Positions 8,510 through 18,733 of a DNA stretch of 64,000 bases are shown piece after piece. Within the stretch, counting starts at the first letter, position 1; each line of letters starts with the position of its first letter. This DNA comes from Dyella subtropica. Lineage in GTDB: Bacteria; Pseudomonadota; Gammaproteobacteria; Xanthomonadales; Rhodanobacteraceae. The notes beneath the pieces were generated by a model. The model saw nothing but the letters and a program-made list of their open reading frames with translations, ran no database searches and was not told the DNA's origin. The stretch is from assembly GCF_026283965.1 (NCBI RefSeq), contig NZ_JAPDPD010000007.1, positions 124,001 through 188,000 of the forward strand, given 5' to 3'. Both the position numbers and the translations under genes were made by a program.

Positions 8510-10960
8510 TTAGAACTGGCTGCCGAAGGTGAACTGGATGCGCTCTTCGTAGTGACGGTCTTCTTTCTTGGAGCGAATCGGCACGGCGAAGTTGATGATC
8601 AGCGGGCCGATCGGCGCCTGCCACTGCAGGGAGAGACCGGTGGATGCGCGCAGTTCGCTAGCCTTGAAGCTCGAGTAATCCTTGTAGGCATTACCCATGT
8701 CGACGAACCAGGATACGCGTGCCGTGTTCACGTCCTTGAGGAACGGTAGCGGCAGGAACACCTGGGCCGTACCCAGCACCTTGAACGCACCGCCGATCGG
8801 CTGTGCGTAGCTGTACACGCTGCCGTTGCATCGGCCGTTGGCGTCCGGCCGGATGGGGATTTGCTTGGTGGGATCATTCGGATCGGGGATGGTGCCCACG
8901 CATAGACGCGGACCCAGCGTGTTGTCCTGGAAGCCACGTACGTCGCGCACACCGCCGGAGTAGTAGTTCTCCCAGAACGGGAAGTCGATGCTCTCGCCCT
9001 TCTTGTAGGTGCTGCCGCCGTCGTAGCTATAGCTCTGGCCATAGGTCTTGCCGTAGCCGAACTGGCCATCCAGGTACAGCACGAAGCCGCGGCCGATCGG
9101 CCAGTAGTGGTTGGCTTCACCAAAGATCTTGAAGTACTGCACGGTGGAGCCGGGCAGGGCGATGTCGGTGGAGAGCGACATCACGCCACCGCGAGTCGGT
9201 GCCCAATAGCCGTTACGTGTGTCGTGGGTCCAGCCGAGCGTGCCGGTCCACGAGTGGATCGTTTCATGGCCGATCGCGTTCTGGTAATCCACCAGAATCT
9301 GCGGCGAGTAGGACACCGAGCTGCCATCGAGATAGCGGTAAGTCAGCAAGATCTTGTTGCTGCTGATGCCCAGGCCTGCACGGATGTTGTCGAAGTCCGT
9401 GATGGGGATGCTCAGGAAGCTGGAGAACGACTTGGCACTGCTGCTGTAGTTGACGAAGTCGCTGTTGGTGTTGCCGAAGTCGCTCTTGGTATAGCTGGCG
9501 TTGTAACCGATACCCACACCGCTATCGGTCAGGTAGGGGTTGAAGTAGTTCGCACTGATGCTGGTGGTGTAGTCGCTTTTCTGCGCGGCCACCGAGAAGC
9601 TGTCGCCCGTGCCGAGGAAGTTGTTCTGCGACACCGAGGCGGACAGGATGATGCCGGAGTACTGCGAATAGCCCACGCCGAACATCAGGCTGCCGGCGGA
9701 CTGTTCTTCCACCTTCACCGTCAGGTCGACCTTGTCCTCGGTGCCCGGCACCAGCTTCTTGTCGATGTCGACCTTCTTGAAGTAGCCCAGCTGCTGCAGG
9801 CGGATCTTGGAGCGGTCGATGGCCGGCTGCGAGTACCAGCTGCCTTCCAGCTGGCGCATCTGGCGGCGCATCACATCGTCTTCGGTGCGGGTGTTGCCCT
9901 GGAACACCACGCGGCGCACGTATACGCGCTTGCCCGGCTCAATAAAGAGCGTGAGGTCGACGGTGCGCTTGTCCTTGTCCAGCTTCGGCACCGGCGTCAC
10001 CTTGGCGAACGCATAGCCGATGCTGGCCAGGATGCCCTTGATGGCGTCGCTGCTGGCCTCGATGGCTTTGCGGTTGAAGGTGTCGCCCTTCTTCTGGAAC
10101 ACCAGCTGGCGCAGGGTGTCTTCCGGCAGTATCAGCTCACCGAGCAGATGAATGTCCGAGACGGTGTAGATATCGCCTTCCTTCACGCTTGCGGCGATGT
10201 ACATCGCGCGTTTGTCGGGGGCGATAGTGACCTGGGTGGAATCGACGCCGAAGTCGGCGTAGCCGCGGTCCATGTAGTACGACTGCAGCTTCTCCAGGTC
10301 GCCGGAGAGCTTTTCGCGCGAGTACTGGTCGTCCTTGGAGTACCAGGACATCCAGTTGGTGGTGTCGGATTCGAAGCCCTTGCGGATCTCCTTGTCGGTA
10401 AACGCGGTGTTGCCGACGATGTTGATCTCTTTGATCTTGGCGACCTTGCCTTCGCGGATTTCGATATCGATCGACACGCGGTTGCGATCAAGGTTGGTCA
10501 CGTGCGGATCGACCGACACGTTGTATTTGCCGCGGTTGTAGTACTGGCGGATCAGTTCCTGCTGCACGCGGTCCAGCGAGAGACGGTCGAAGGTTTCGCC
10601 CTCGGACAGGCCGATCTCCTTCAGGCCTTTGCGCAGATCATCTTCTTTGATGTCCTTGTTGCCGCGCAGGGCCAGCTTGGCGATCGAGGGACGCTCGGTC
10701 ACCTTGATCACCATGATGTCGCCTTCGCGATCGATCTCGACATCGCTGAAGAACTTGGTCTGGTACAGGGCCCGAATGGCGCGCTGGGCGGCATCGTTGG
10801 TGAGGCGGTCGCCCTTGTTCACCGGCAGATAGTTGAGCACCGTGCCGGCCGAAATACGGCTGAGGCCGTCGATACGGATGTCGGAAATGATGAAGGGCTC
10901 AAACGCAAGCACGTTGGCTGAGAGGGAGGCGAGCAGGATCAGGGCGGCGATACGCTTCAT
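8510..10960 (-). CDS. bamA: Outer membrane protein assembly factor BamA
   Basis: Core of the BAM complex, which folds and inserts beta-barrels into the outer membrane. The 816-residue precursor has a signal peptide (MKRIAALILLASLSANVLA), five POTRA domains over about residues 20-425 (beginning FIISDIRIDGLSRISAGTVL), and a C-terminal 16-strand barrel ending in the aromatic signature FTFGSQF. The barrel carries the conserved VRGF motif in GVRDVRGFQDNTLGPR. It lies downstream of rseP, as usual, and is followed by a strong terminator. Confidence 0.97.
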   Translation of the reverse strand: MKRIAALILLASLSANVLAFEPFIISDIRIDGLSRISAGTVLNYLPVNKGDRLTNDAAQRAIRALYQTKFFSDVEIDREGDIMVIKVTERPSIAKLALRGNKDIKEDDLRKGLKEIGLSEGETFDRLSLDRVQQELIRQYYNRGKYNVSVDPHVTNLDRNRVSIDIEIREGKVAKIKEINIVGNTAFTDKEIRKGFESDTTNWMSWYSKDDQYSREKLSGDLEKLQSYYMDRGYADFGVDSTQVTIAPDKRAMYIAASVKEGDIYTVSDIHLLGELILPEDTLRQLVFQKKGDTFNRKAIEASSDAIKGILASIGYAFAKVTPVPKLDKDKRTVDLTLFIEPGKRVYVRRVVFQGNTRTEDDVMRRQMRQLEGSWYSQPAIDRSKIRLQQLGYFKKVDIDKKLVPGTEDKVDLTVKVEEQSAGSLMFGVGYSQYSGIILSASVSQNNFLGTGDSFSVAAQKSDYTTSISANYFNPYLTDSGVGIGYNASYTKSDFGNTNSDFVNYSSSAKSFSSFLSIPITDFDNIRAGLGISSNKILLTYRYLDGSSVSYSPQILVDYQNAIGHETIHSWTGTLGWTHDTRNGYWAPTRGGVMSLSTDIALPGSTVQYFKIFGEANHYWPIGRGFVLYLDGQFGYGKTYGQSYSYDGGSTYKKGESIDFPFWENYYSGGVRDVRGFQDNTLGPRLCVGTIPDPNDPTKQIPIRPDANGRCNGSVYSYAQPIGGAFKVLGTAQVFLPLPFLKDVNTARVSWFVDMGNAYKDYSSFKASELRASTGLSLQWQAPIGPLIINFAVPIRSKKEDRHYEERIQFTFGSQF

Positions 10961-11178
10961 CGTCGATTCCGTTGGTTATTCCGACGAGGCAGCCGTCATG
11001 GCCACCCCAATCAAAGAGTGAAGCTGGGAGATTCCCTGCCTCGAAGGAGAAACCGCACCCGCGAGGGATACGGCAGAAGACACCTCAACGCATGGCGCCG
11101 TGGCTATGGCGGCAGCATGCGCTGCCACCTCGCCACGGCAGGCCCATCGTCCCCGGACGCTGGCGTTGACCGCGCACG

Positions 11179-12525
11179 TCACAAAGGCAGGCTGCGATGG
11201 ATATCGTTGTAAAACGCCAGCCCCATCAGGGTGAACAGCAGGGCGAGACCGATGTACTGCCCGGCCATCATCGCGCGCTCACTCAACGGGCTGCCTTTGA
11301 CCAACTCGATAAGGTAATACAGCAGGTGACCCCCGTCCAAGACGGGAATCGGCAGCAGATTGAGAATCGCCAGGCTGAGCGAGACCATGGCCAGGAAATT
11401 GAGGAACCAGCCCACCCCCATGCTTGCCGATGCGTTGGCGACCTGGGCGATGCCGATCACACCGGAAAGATTCTTGGTCGAGGCCTGCCCGCTAAGCATC
11501 TTGCCGATCATGTTGAAGGTCTGGGTCGTGCCATTCCAGGTGGTCTGCAAGGAAGCACCCATGGCCTTCAGGGGCCCGTAGCGCAAGATGGCCGGCTCGC
11601 GCTCCAACGAGGACACACCGATCACCCAATTGGTGGGTTGGCCTTCCAGCGATTCCATTCGCGCAGTGACTGGCAGCTGCAGCGTCTTGCCGTTACGTTC
11701 GATGGCCAGGTTCAGCGTCGGGGACTTGGCCGCCTCAAGCGGTATCAGCCGCTGAAAGTCGGGATAGTCGGCGACGTTTTGCCCATTGATGCTGAGAATG
11801 CGATCCCCGCTCTTCATGCCGGCCTGCGAAGCTGGTTTGCCAGGCAGGACGGTGGCGGCAATCGCCGGCATCGGCGCGAGTTTCAGGCCCAGTTTGTCCA
11901 GGTACTGGCCGACATCCTGTCCGGCCGGCAGCTGATTGAGTGGAAGCACTACATGGCGTTCGACACCGTCGGCGCCGCGCACCTGCAGGGGCAGCGGCTC
12001 ACGGCCGAGCGTGGCATTGGCCACGGCGTCCATCGAGTCGCTCCACGTGGCCATGGGTCGGCCATCGATGCTGAGCAGGCGGTCGCCCGTGCGAATGCCG
12101 GCTTCCGCGGCCATGCTTTGCGGTGCGGCCGCGACCACCGGGGCCACGTCGGGCCTGCCCAGCACGAACATCAGCCAGAACGCAGCGATGGTGAAGATGA
12201 AATTGAAGCCCGGGCCGGCGGCAACGATGGCGATACGCTGCCAGACCGGCTTGCCGGTGAACTCCTGGCCACGATCAGCTGGATCCACCTCGCCTTCGCG
12301 CGCGTCCAGCATTTTTACGTAGCCGCCGAGCGGAATCGCGGCGACCTGGTACTCCGTGCCGTCACGGCCTACGCGTTTCCAGATCGCCTTGCCGAAGCCC
12401 ACGGAAAAGCGCAGCACCTTCACGCCGCAGCGGCGGGCGACCCAGTAGTGGCCGAATTCGTGAAAGGTCACCAGCACGCCAAGCGTGACAAGTAACCAGA
12501 ACACTGAGCCGAGGAAAGGATTCAT
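11179..12525 (-). CDS. rseP: RIP metalloprotease RseP (site-2 protease)
   Basis: Inner-membrane zinc protease that cuts RseA during the sigma-E envelope stress response and clears signal-peptide remnants. The first helix carries the HExxH zinc motif (TFHEFGHYW, H22/E23/H26). Two PDZ domains follow (about residues 110-290, e.g. GIRTGDRLLSIDGRPM and GMKSGDRILSINGQNV). The C-terminal NLLPIPVLDGGH supplies the third ligand (LDG motif). I use the ATG at 12525; the frame also opens two codons earlier with TTG. No clear Shine-Dalgarno is visible. 448 residues, normal length. Confidence 0.97.
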   Translation of the reverse strand: MNPFLGSVFWLLVTLGVLVTFHEFGHYWVARRCGVKVLRFSVGFGKAIWKRVGRDGTEYQVAAIPLGGYVKMLDAREGEVDPADRGQEFTGKPVWQRIAIVAAGPGFNFIFTIAAFWLMFVLGRPDVAPVVAAAPQSMAAEAGIRTGDRLLSIDGRPMATWSDSMDAVANATLGREPLPLQVRGADGVERHVVLPLNQLPAGQDVGQYLDKLGLKLAPMPAIAATVLPGKPASQAGMKSGDRILSINGQNVADYPDFQRLIPLEAAKSPTLNLAIERNGKTLQLPVTARMESLEGQPTNWVIGVSSLEREPAILRYGPLKAMGASLQTTWNGTTQTFNMIGKMLSGQASTKNLSGVIGIAQVANASASMGVGWFLNFLAMVSLSLAILNLLPIPVLDGGHLLYYLIELVKGSPLSERAMMAGQYIGLALLFTLMGLAFYNDIHRSLPL

Positions 12526-12538
12526 CTGCAAGAGCTTA

Positions 12539-13729
12539 TCAGCATGCGTTGCGAAGGATGCGCCGGGCGGCCTCGCGGGCTGCCCGATCGCGTTCAGTCA
12601 GGGACTGCACATCGACCACGGCTTGCGGCGTCAGTTCCACAAGCACGCTTTCGACGACGTCGGCAATCGAGAGGAAGGGAAGGGCGCCGGCCAGGAAGGC
12701 TTCCACCGCTACCTCGTTCGCCGCATTCAGGATCGCTGGTGCGTCGCCGCCTGCGCGCAGTGCCTGGAAAGCCAGCGCGAGGCAGCGGAAGGTGGCGAGA
12801 TCCGGTGCCTCGAAATTCAGCGCCGCATGAGTCGCCAGGTCTAGCGGCGGAACGCCTGCGGTGACGCGCTCTGGCCATGCCAGCGCGTGCGCGATGGCAG
12901 TGCGCATATCGGGGTTGCCTAACTGGGCCAGGACCGAGCCGTCCACGTATTCAACCAGCGAATGCACCAGGCTCTGGGGGTGCACCAGCACGTCGATCAT
13001 CTCGGCGGAGGTGTTGAACAAGTGGTGTGCCTCGATGACTTCGAGGCCCTTGTTCATCAGCGTGGCCGAATCGACCGAAATTTTGCGGCCCATCACCCAG
13101 TTCGGATGCTTGCAGGCCTGCTCGGGCGTGATGGCCGCCAGTTCGGCGCGCGTACGGCCGCGGAACGGGCCGCCGGAGGCGGTGAGGATAAGTCGGCGTA
13201 CACCACTACGACCCAGGTCCGGGCGGCCGCCTGGCAGGCACTGAAAGATGGCGTTGTGTTCCGAATCGACCGGTATCAGTTCGCCGCCACCTTCGTTCAA
13301 AGCAGCCAGCAGCAAGGGGCCGGCCATCACGATGGATTCTTTGTTCGCCAGCAGCAGGCGCTTGCCGCTGCGGGCGGCGGCAAGGGTGGAATCCAGTCCA
13401 GCGGCGCCGACGATCGCCGCGACAACGATGTCGCATTGCGTGCTTCCGGCGGCAGCCGTGATGGCGTCATGCCCGGCAGCTACGTCGCATGGCACGCCTG
13501 CGGCGGCAAGCCGACGCGCGAGTTCGCCTTCCAGGGCCGCGTCACCGATCACGGCCAGCGATGGGCGATACCGGACGCAAAGCTCGACCAGTGCTTCGAC
13601 CTGGCGATGCGCTGTCAGCACGTTGGCGCGAAAGCGCTCTGGGTGCTGTGCGATGACATCGAGCGTGCTGCCACCAATGGAGCCGGTGGCGCCCAGAACG
13701 GCAACGTTCTTGATTGAGCTTGAACTCAT
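12539..13729 (-). CDS. dxr: 1-deoxy-D-xylulose 5-phosphate reductoisomerase
   Basis: Converts DXP to 2-C-methyl-D-erythritol 4-phosphate, the committed step of the MEP isoprenoid pathway, and so supplies precursors for UppS nearby. The NADPH-binding loop [16 protein letters not shown] is at residues 11-26, [10 protein letters not shown] lies in the catalytic region, and [20 protein letters not shown] contains the Mn-binding/active-site motif. 396 residues. The ATG at 13729 overlaps the cdsA stop as ATGA. Confidence 0.97.
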   Translation of the reverse strand: MSSSSIKNVAVLGATGSIGGSTLDVIAQHPERFRANVLTAHRQVEALVELCVRYRPSLAVIGDAALEGELARRLAAAGVPCDVAAGHDAITAAAGSTQCDIVVAAIVGAAGLDSTLAAARSGKRLLLANKESIVMAGPLLLAALNEGGGELIPVDSEHNAIFQCLPGGRPDLGRSGVRRLILTASGGPFRGRTRAELAAITPEQACKHPNWVMGRKISVDSATLMNKGLEVIEAHHLFNTSAEMIDVLVHPQSLVHSLVEYVDGSVLAQLGNPDMRTAIAHALAWPERVTAGVPPLDLATHAALNFEAPDLATFRCLALAFQALRAGGDAPAILNAANEVAVEAFLAGALPFLSIADVVESVLVELTPQAVVDVQSLTERDRAAREAARRILRNAC

Positions 13730-14544
13730 AGGCCCAGCAGCAATTTACCGGCCGCGAAGACCGGTATGGCGGCGAACACGCTATCCAGCCGATCCATTAG
13801 TCCACCGTGTCCAGGGAACAGGCTGCCGGAATCCTTCACGGCAGCATGGCGCTTCATCAGGCTTTCCAGCAGGTCACCGATGATCGAGGCTACGACGGTG
13901 ACCATCGATAGCAGCAGCAAACCAACTAGTTGGATGCCCTGCACGCCAAGCAGCCAGCCACCCACGCCAGCCACCAGCGCGCCGACCACGAAAGCGCCAT
14001 ACACACCCGCCCAGGTTTTGCCGGGGCTGATGGTGGGGGCCAGTTTGCGCTTGCCAAACAAACGCCCGCTGAAATAGGCGCCGATATCGGCCGCCCAGAC
14101 GATGACCAGGGCCAGGACGGTCCACCAATGTCCATGCGGTTCGCTGCGATGGATGGTCATGGCGGCGACCCAGGTGGGGATGATCACGAAGGCGCCGGCA
14201 CCGAGCTTGATCAGGAGGTTTTCGCGCGTGGGCGCGGCACCGAAAGCGAAATGACGCAACCACAGGCAGACGATCGCCCACCACGCGACGCCCACGCCGA
14301 TCAGCATCGGCCACAGCGCGGTATCGCGTGCCCGCCAAAGCAGGGCGAAGAGGATGGCGGCAGCTAGCAATAGCGCGCCGCGCACGCGGTCGTCCTTGAG
14401 GCCGGCCAAGCGCGTCCACTCCCAGAGCGCGGCAAGAAAGGCGGCGGCAATGGCCGCCGCGAAGAGCCAGGTCGGCGGCCACAGGATCAGCAGGATCGCG
14501 AGCGGCGCGAGCAGCAGTGCGGTAAGGGTGCGCTGGAGCAGCAT
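13726..14544 (-). CDS. cdsA: Phosphatidate cytidylyltransferase
   Basis: Makes CDP-diacylglycerol from phosphatidate and CTP in the inner membrane. This 272-residue polytopic protein has several hydrophobic helices from the N-terminus ([19 protein letters not shown]). It carries the family signature spread over [33 protein letters not shown], and [17 protein letters not shown]...[10 protein letters not shown]. The ATG at 14544 is chosen because upstream in-frame sequence is low-complexity and overlaps uppS. It overlaps dxr by four bases. Confidence 0.95.
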   Translation of the reverse strand: MLLQRTLTALLLAPLAILLILWPPTWLFAAAIAAAFLAALWEWTRLAGLKDDRVRGALLLAAAILFALLWRARDTALWPMLIGVGVAWWAIVCLWLRHFAFGAAPTRENLLIKLGAGAFVIIPTWVAAMTIHRSEPHGHWWTVLALVIVWAADIGAYFSGRLFGKRKLAPTISPGKTWAGVYGAFVVGALVAGVGGWLLGVQGIQLVGLLLLSMVTVVASIIGDLLESLMKRHAAVKDSGSLFPGHGGLMDRLDSVFAAIPVFAAGKLLLGL

Positions 14545-14557
14545 GCGATTCCTTGGG

Positions 14558-15301
14558 TTACGCCTTGGCCTGGGTGACCTGTTCGCCGGTGCGCCCGAAG
14601 CGGCGCTCGCGGCGGGCGTATTCTTCGATGGCCTGTTGCAGGCAGGTCTGGTCGAAGTCGGGCCACAGGGTGTCGGTGAAATACAACTCGGCATACGCCG
14701 CCTGCCACAGCAGGAAGTTGCTGATGCGCAAGTCGCCGCCGGTGCGGATGAATAGATCCAGTGGCGGTAGCTCGGCCAGGCTCATCCAGTGGCCGAGCAG
14801 TTTTTCGTCGATCTCGTCGGCGCGAAACTCGCCGCGCGCCACCGACTCGGCCGCCTTGCGTGTGGCCTGCACGATGTCCCAGCGCCCGCCGTAGTTCACG
14901 GCCACGTTCAGCTGCAGCTTGTCATTGCCGGCGGTATGCGCCATGGCATGGGTCATGCGCTGACGCAGCGAGGTGTCGAACGCGCCGAGATCGCCGATAA
15001 AGCGGATGCGCACGCCGTGGCCGTGCAGTTCGCCGACTTCCTTGTCCAGCGCACGGAGGAATAATTCCATCAGCGCGCCGACCTCATCCTGCGGGCGCTG
15101 CCAGTTCTCGCTGGAGAAGGCGAATACGGTCAGCGCTTCCACACCCTGGCGTAGGCAGCCTTCCACCACTTCGCGCACAGCTTTGCGGCCGGCGTTATGG
15201 CCGAAACTGCGTGGGCGATGGCGCGCCTTGGCCCAGCGGCCGTTGCCATCCATCACGATGGCGATGTGGCGCGGAACCCGTGGAGCCTCGGCGCCGTTCA
15301 T
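14558..15301 (-). CDS. uppS: Undecaprenyl diphosphate synthase (cis-prenyltransferase)
   Basis: Elongates farnesyl diphosphate with isopentenyl diphosphate to make the C55 carrier for peptidoglycan and O-antigen. The N-terminal HIAIVMDGNGRWAKARHRPR contains the catalytic Asp and substrate-binding motif. FAFSSENWQRP and the C-terminal DLFIRTGGDLRISNFLLWQ (Arg/Ser diphosphate-binding residues) complete the family signature. 247 residues. Start ATG at 15301; 13 bases separate it from cdsA. Confidence 0.97.
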   Translation of the reverse strand: MNGAEAPRVPRHIAIVMDGNGRWAKARHRPRSFGHNAGRKAVREVVEGCLRQGVEALTVFAFSSENWQRPQDEVGALMELFLRALDKEVGELHGHGVRIRFIGDLGAFDTSLRQRMTHAMAHTAGNDKLQLNVAVNYGGRWDIVQATRKAAESVARGEFRADEIDEKLLGHWMSLAELPPLDLFIRTGGDLRISNFLLWQAAYAELYFTDTLWPDFDQTCLQQAIEEYARRERRFGRTGEQVTQAKA

Positions 15302-15321
15302 TCGGCTAAACGTGATGGCGC

Positions 15322-15879
15322 TCAGAGCGCCATCAGCTCCTCTTCCTTGGTCTTGACGACAGCGTCGACGTCCTTGACGAAACGATCGGTCAGCTTTTGG
15401 ATTTCGTCCTCAGCCTTGCGCTCGTCGTCTTCGGTAATCAGCTTTTCCTTGAGCAGATCCTTGACCTGCTGCATGGCGTCGCGGCGCACGTTGCGGATGG
15501 CAACCTTGGCGTCCTCGCCCTCGTGCGCCACGTGCTTGGCCAGCTCCTTGCGACGCTCTTCGGTGAGCGGCGGCATGTTCAGGCGGATCACGGTGCCGGC
15601 AGTGGTCGGGGTGATGCCGATATCGGAAGCCAGCAAAGCCTTCTCCGTAGGACCTACCAGACTCTTGTCGAACGGAGTGATGATGATCGAACGCGAGTCG
15701 CCCAGGGACACCGAGGCGACCTGATTGAGCGGCATATCCGACCCATAGGCAGGCACCTTGATGCCGTCCACCAGCGCCGTGCTGGCGCGACCGGTACGCA
15801 GGCGGGTCAGGCTGTGCTTGAGCGAGTCGATGCTCTTGCCCATGCGGGTCTGGGCATCGTTCTTGATGTCGTTGAGCAT
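15322..15879 (-). CDS. frr: Ribosome recycling factor
   Basis: Splits post-termination ribosomes together with EF-G. The ATG at 15879 gives 185 residues, identical in length to the E. coli protein, starting MLNDIKNDAQTRMGKSIDSL. An earlier in-frame codon at 15903 would add eight non-conserved residues. The family segments RTGRASTALVDGIKVPAYGS, LNQVASVSLGDSRSIIITPFD and the C-terminal KDLLKEKLITEDDERKAEDE are present. It follows pyrH in the standard order. Confidence 0.97.
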   Translation of the reverse strand: MLNDIKNDAQTRMGKSIDSLKHSLTRLRTGRASTALVDGIKVPAYGSDMPLNQVASVSLGDSRSIIITPFDKSLVGPTEKALLASDIGITPTTAGTVIRLNMPPLTEERRKELAKHVAHEGEDAKVAIRNVRRDAMQQVKDLLKEKLITEDDERKAEDEIQKLTDRFVKDVDAVVKTKEEELMAL

Positions 15880-15996
15880 GGGTAGTACCCCTTGAGCGTG
15901 CAAGCCTGTGAGTATATCAGGCGGGGCTTGTTGTTAGCCTCCGGTGAAAGGCCGCCCATTGGCGCGAGTGGCTGGAGGGCGGTCGCGGTTCGGAGG

Positions 15997-16719
15997 TTAG
16001 TTGTCCGAGACGAGAGTGCCGATCTGTTCACCGCGCATGATGCGCATAAGGTTGCCCGGCACGGTCATATCGTAAATACGCAGCGGCATGCCATGGTCGC
16101 GGCATAGCGCGATGGCGGCCGTGTCCATGACGGCCAGTTTGCGCTCGATCACCTGGTCGTAGGTGAGCCGTTCGTAGCGGGTGGCATCCTGGTGCTTGGC
16201 CGGGTCGGCGGTGTACACACCGTCCACCTTGGTGGCCTTCAGCAACAGGTCGGCGCCGGCTTCCACGGCGCGCAGGGCGGCTGCGGAGTCGGTGGTGAAG
16301 AACGGGTTGCCGGTGCCGGCGGCGAACAGCACGATGCGGCCCTTCTCGATGTGGCGGATGGCGCGACGGCGGATGTAATCCTCGGCGACATCGTGGATCT
16401 GGATGGCGCTCATCACGCGGGCGTAGCCGCCGCGGCGTTCGATGGCGTCCTGCATCGCCAGTGCGTTCATCACGGTGGCCAGCATGCCCATGTGGTCGCC
16501 GGTGACGCGGTCCATGCCCGCGGCGGCGAGGCCGGCGCCGCGGAAGATGTTGCCCCCACCAATGACTACGCCGATTTGTATGCCGGCCTTCTGTATCTCG
16601 ATGATCTCGTCGGCCAGGCGGCCGATGACTTTCGGGTCGATGCCGTAGTCGGCTTCGCCCATCAGTGCTTCGCCGGAGAGTTTGAGCAGGATGCGGCGGT
16701 AATTAAGCGGGTTGCTCAT
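15997..16719 (-). CDS. pyrH: Uridylate kinase
   Basis: Phosphorylates UMP to UDP. The 240-residue protein starts [20 protein letters not shown], where the Lys/Ser/Gly loop binds phosphate. It continues with [14 protein letters not shown] and the C-terminal [12 protein letters not shown] and [21 protein letters not shown] place the start at the ATG 16719, preceded by a GGAG five bases upstream; the frame is open well beyond but without family sequence. A terminator after tsf separates it from the rpsB-tsf unit. Confidence 0.97.
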   Translation of the reverse strand: MSNPLNYRRILLKLSGEALMGEADYGIDPKVIGRLADEIIEIQKAGIQIGVVIGGGNIFRGAGLAAAGMDRVTGDHMGMLATVMNALAMQDAIERRGGYARVMSAIQIHDVAEDYIRRRAIRHIEKGRIVLFAAGTGNPFFTTDSAAALRAVEAGADLLLKATKVDGVYTADPAKHQDATRYERLTYDQVIERKLAVMDTAAIALCRDHGMPLRIYDMTVPGNLMRIMRGEQIGTLVSDN

Positions 16720-16866
16720 GAGATCTCCGGATTGTGTGTGGCAAAACGCACGTATTGTAGCGGCTGGTCGACAAGCGTGCAGCGCGCAGAACGTCCGTAG
16801 GACGGCCACGAAGGGGCGATGCGAGCCGTCCAGGTAGGCGGCCGCGTTCTTGTTGGCAGGACGCAA

Positions 16867-16894
16867 AAAAAAGCCGCGGTTTCCCGCGGCTTTT
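16867..16894 (-). terminator. Rho-independent terminator after tsf
   Basis: GCCGCGG (16873-16879) pairs with CCGCGGC (16884-16890) around a four-base loop. It is flanked by A and T tracts, giving a run of eight T on the minus strand. It ends the rpsB-tsf transcript about 25 bases after the tsf stop. Confidence 0.85.
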
Positions 16895-16918
16895 CGTGGG
16901 TTCGAGAGTGAGAGGCGC

Positions 16919-17797
16919 TTAGACCTGCATCGCCTTCTGCACTTCGGCCAGATAGTCTTCCTGCACCTTCTCGATGCCTTCGCCCACGGCCAGACGGACC
17001 ACGGCGACAACGTCGGCGCCTTCCTTCTTGAGCGCGTCGCCGACGGTGACATTGGTGTCCAGCACGTACGGCTGACCGACCAGGGTCACTTCCGAGACGA
17101 TCTTGTTGATCTTGCCGGCGATGATCTTCTCGAGGATTTCGGCCGGCTTGGCCTTGTCCTTCTCGGTCATCTGGCTCAGCGCGATCTCTTTTTCCTTCGC
17201 GACGAAATCGGCCGGAACGTCTTCAGCCTTGACGTACGGCGGGTTCATTGCCGCCACGTGCATGGCGATGCCCTTGGCGAGTTCTTCCGAGCCGCCCTTG
17301 AGTGCCACGATCACGCCGATCTTGCCGCCGTGCGAGTAAGTGGCGATCGGGCCGTCGTTCTCGACCTGCGCCATGCGACGCACCTGGATGTTCTCGCCGA
17401 TGGTGGCGATCTTGGCCTTGGCGGCTTCCTCGACGTTGGCGGCGATCGGATGGGCGGCGGCCTTGAGCGCGTCGATGTCCTTGGCAGCGGCCTTCAGGCC
17501 AGCCTCGGCCACGGAGTCGGCGAAGGCGACGAATTCCGAGTTCTTGGCGGCGAAGTCGGTTTCGCTGTTGACTTCGACCAGGATCGCCTTGCCATTGGCC
17601 TGTGCCGTGGCAACGCGACCCTCGGCGGTGACGCGGTCGGACTTCTTGTCGGCCTTGGCCAGGCCGGTCTTGCGCAGGTGCTCGATGGCGGCGTCGATGT
17701 CACCGTTGTTCTCGACCAGCGCCTTCTTGCAATCCATCATGCCGGCGCCCGAACGCTCACGCAGTTCGCTAACCAGTTTTGCGGTAATGGCAGTCAT
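16919..17797 (-). CDS. tsf: Translation elongation factor Ts
   Basis: Nucleotide-exchange factor that regenerates EF-Tu-GTP. The N-terminal UBA-like domain and the signature [20 protein letters not shown] are followed by [18 protein letters not shown], the EF-Tu-contacting core. 292 residues, normal. ATG at 17797 with GAGG upstream. It is co-transcribed with rpsB as in most bacteria; a 12-bp hairpin lies between them. Confidence 0.97.
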   Translation of the reverse strand: MTAITAKLVSELRERSGAGMMDCKKALVENNGDIDAAIEHLRKTGLAKADKKSDRVTAEGRVATAQANGKAILVEVNSETDFAAKNSEFVAFADSVAEAGLKAAAKDIDALKAAAHPIAANVEEAAKAKIATIGENIQVRRMAQVENDGPIATYSHGGKIGVIVALKGGSEELAKGIAMHVAAMNPPYVKAEDVPADFVAKEKEIALSQMTEKDKAKPAEILEKIIAGKINKIVSEVTLVGQPYVLDTNVTVGDALKKEGADVVAVVRLAVGEGIEKVQEDYLAEVQKAMQV

Positions 17798-17821
17798 CTG
17801 GGTTCCTCAAAATCTTTGGTG

Positions 17822-17849
17822 CGTCCCGGCATCGAAGGATGCCGGGACG
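17822..17849 (-). other. Hairpin between rpsB and tsf
   Basis: Perfect 12-bp inverted repeat CGTCCCGGCATC / GATGCCGGGACG with a four-base loop in the rpsB-tsf gap. No U-run follows, so it is more likely a partial attenuator or mRNA-processing/stability element than a full terminator. Confidence 0.55.
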
Positions 17850-17857
17850 GGAAGTGC

Positions 17858-18733
17858 TTACTCGGCGTCCGAAGACTCTTCGCCACGGCCGCCGCGACCG
17901 CGGCCACCGTCACGACGCGGGGCGCCAGCGCCCTTCTTGGCCGGAGCCGGGCGACGCGGGGCGGCAGCCTTGCGCTCGTCCTTGGCGACCGGGTTGCCTT
18001 CCTCGTCGAGCTCGACGAATTCGTTGGCGTCACCCTGGGCGGCGGCCGGGGCGGCAGCCTTGCCTTCGAGGATCGAGTCGGCGGCAGCACGGGCGTACAA
18101 CTGGATCGCGCGGATGGCGTCGTCATTGCCCGGGATGGCGTAGTCCACCAGTTCCGGGTTGTAGTTGGTGTCGACCACGGCGATCACCGGGATGCCGAGC
18201 TTCTTGGCTTCCTGCACGGCGATGTCTTCGTGGCCGATGTCGATGATGAACAGCGCGTCCGGCAGACGGTTCATGTCCTTGATGCCGCCCAGCGAGTTCT
18301 CGAGCTTGTCGCGCTCGCGGCGACGGGCCAGCACTTCGTGCTTGACCAGCTTGTCGAAGCTGCCATCGGTCTCGGCGGCTTCCAGCTCCTTGAGGCGGGC
18401 CACGGACTGCTTGACGGTGCGGAAGTTGGTCAGCATGCCGCCGAGCCAGCGGGCAGTGACGAACGGCATGCCGGCGCGTGCGGCTTCCTCGGCCAGGGCC
18501 TCACGGGCGGAGCGCTTGGTGCCGACGAACAGCACGGTGCCGCGCTTCTGGGCCAGGCCCGACAGGAAGTTCATCGCGTCGGTGAAAAGGGGGAGGGTCT
18601 TTTCCAGATTGATGATGTGGATCTTGCCGCGGGCGCCAAAGATGTACGGAGCCATCTTCGGGTTCCAGTAGCGGGTCTGGTGACCGAAATGCACGCCAGC
18701 TTCGAGCATTTGGCGCATGGTGACTTGAGCCAT
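17858..18733 (-). CDS. rpsB: 30S ribosomal protein S2, with C-terminal extension
   Basis: Small-subunit ribosomal protein. The first roughly 225 residues are canonical S2 ([60 protein letters not shown]). The protein is 291 residues against about 240 in E. coli. The extra tail begins near residue 225 and is low-complexity: alanine-rich, then Pro/Arg/Lys, then Gly-Arg ([19 protein letters not shown]). Start ATG at 18733 with an AAGGAG seven bases upstream. It is transcribed from a promoter about 280 bases upstream, leaving a long structured leader. Confidence 0.97.
   Translation of the reverse strand: MAQVTMRQMLEAGVHFGHQTRYWNPKMAPYIFGARGKIHIINLEKTLPLFTDAMNFLSGLAQKRGTVLFVGTKRSAREALAEEAARAGMPFVTARWLGGMLTNFRTVKQSVARLKELEAAETDGSFDKLVKHEVLARRRERDKLENSLGGIKDMNRLPDALFIIDIGHEDIAVQEAKKLGIPVIAVVDTNYNPELVDYAIPGNDDAIRAIQLYARAAADSILEGKAAAPAAAQGDANEFVELDEEGNPVAKDERKAAAPRRPAPAKKGAGAPRRDGGRGRGGRGEESSDAE

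Noticed and set aside
9107-10921. 604-codon plus-strand frame antisense to bamA
   Set aside because: The bamA frame has a signal peptide, POTRA repeats and barrel signature; the antisense frame is Val/Ala/His-rich and unlike any protein.
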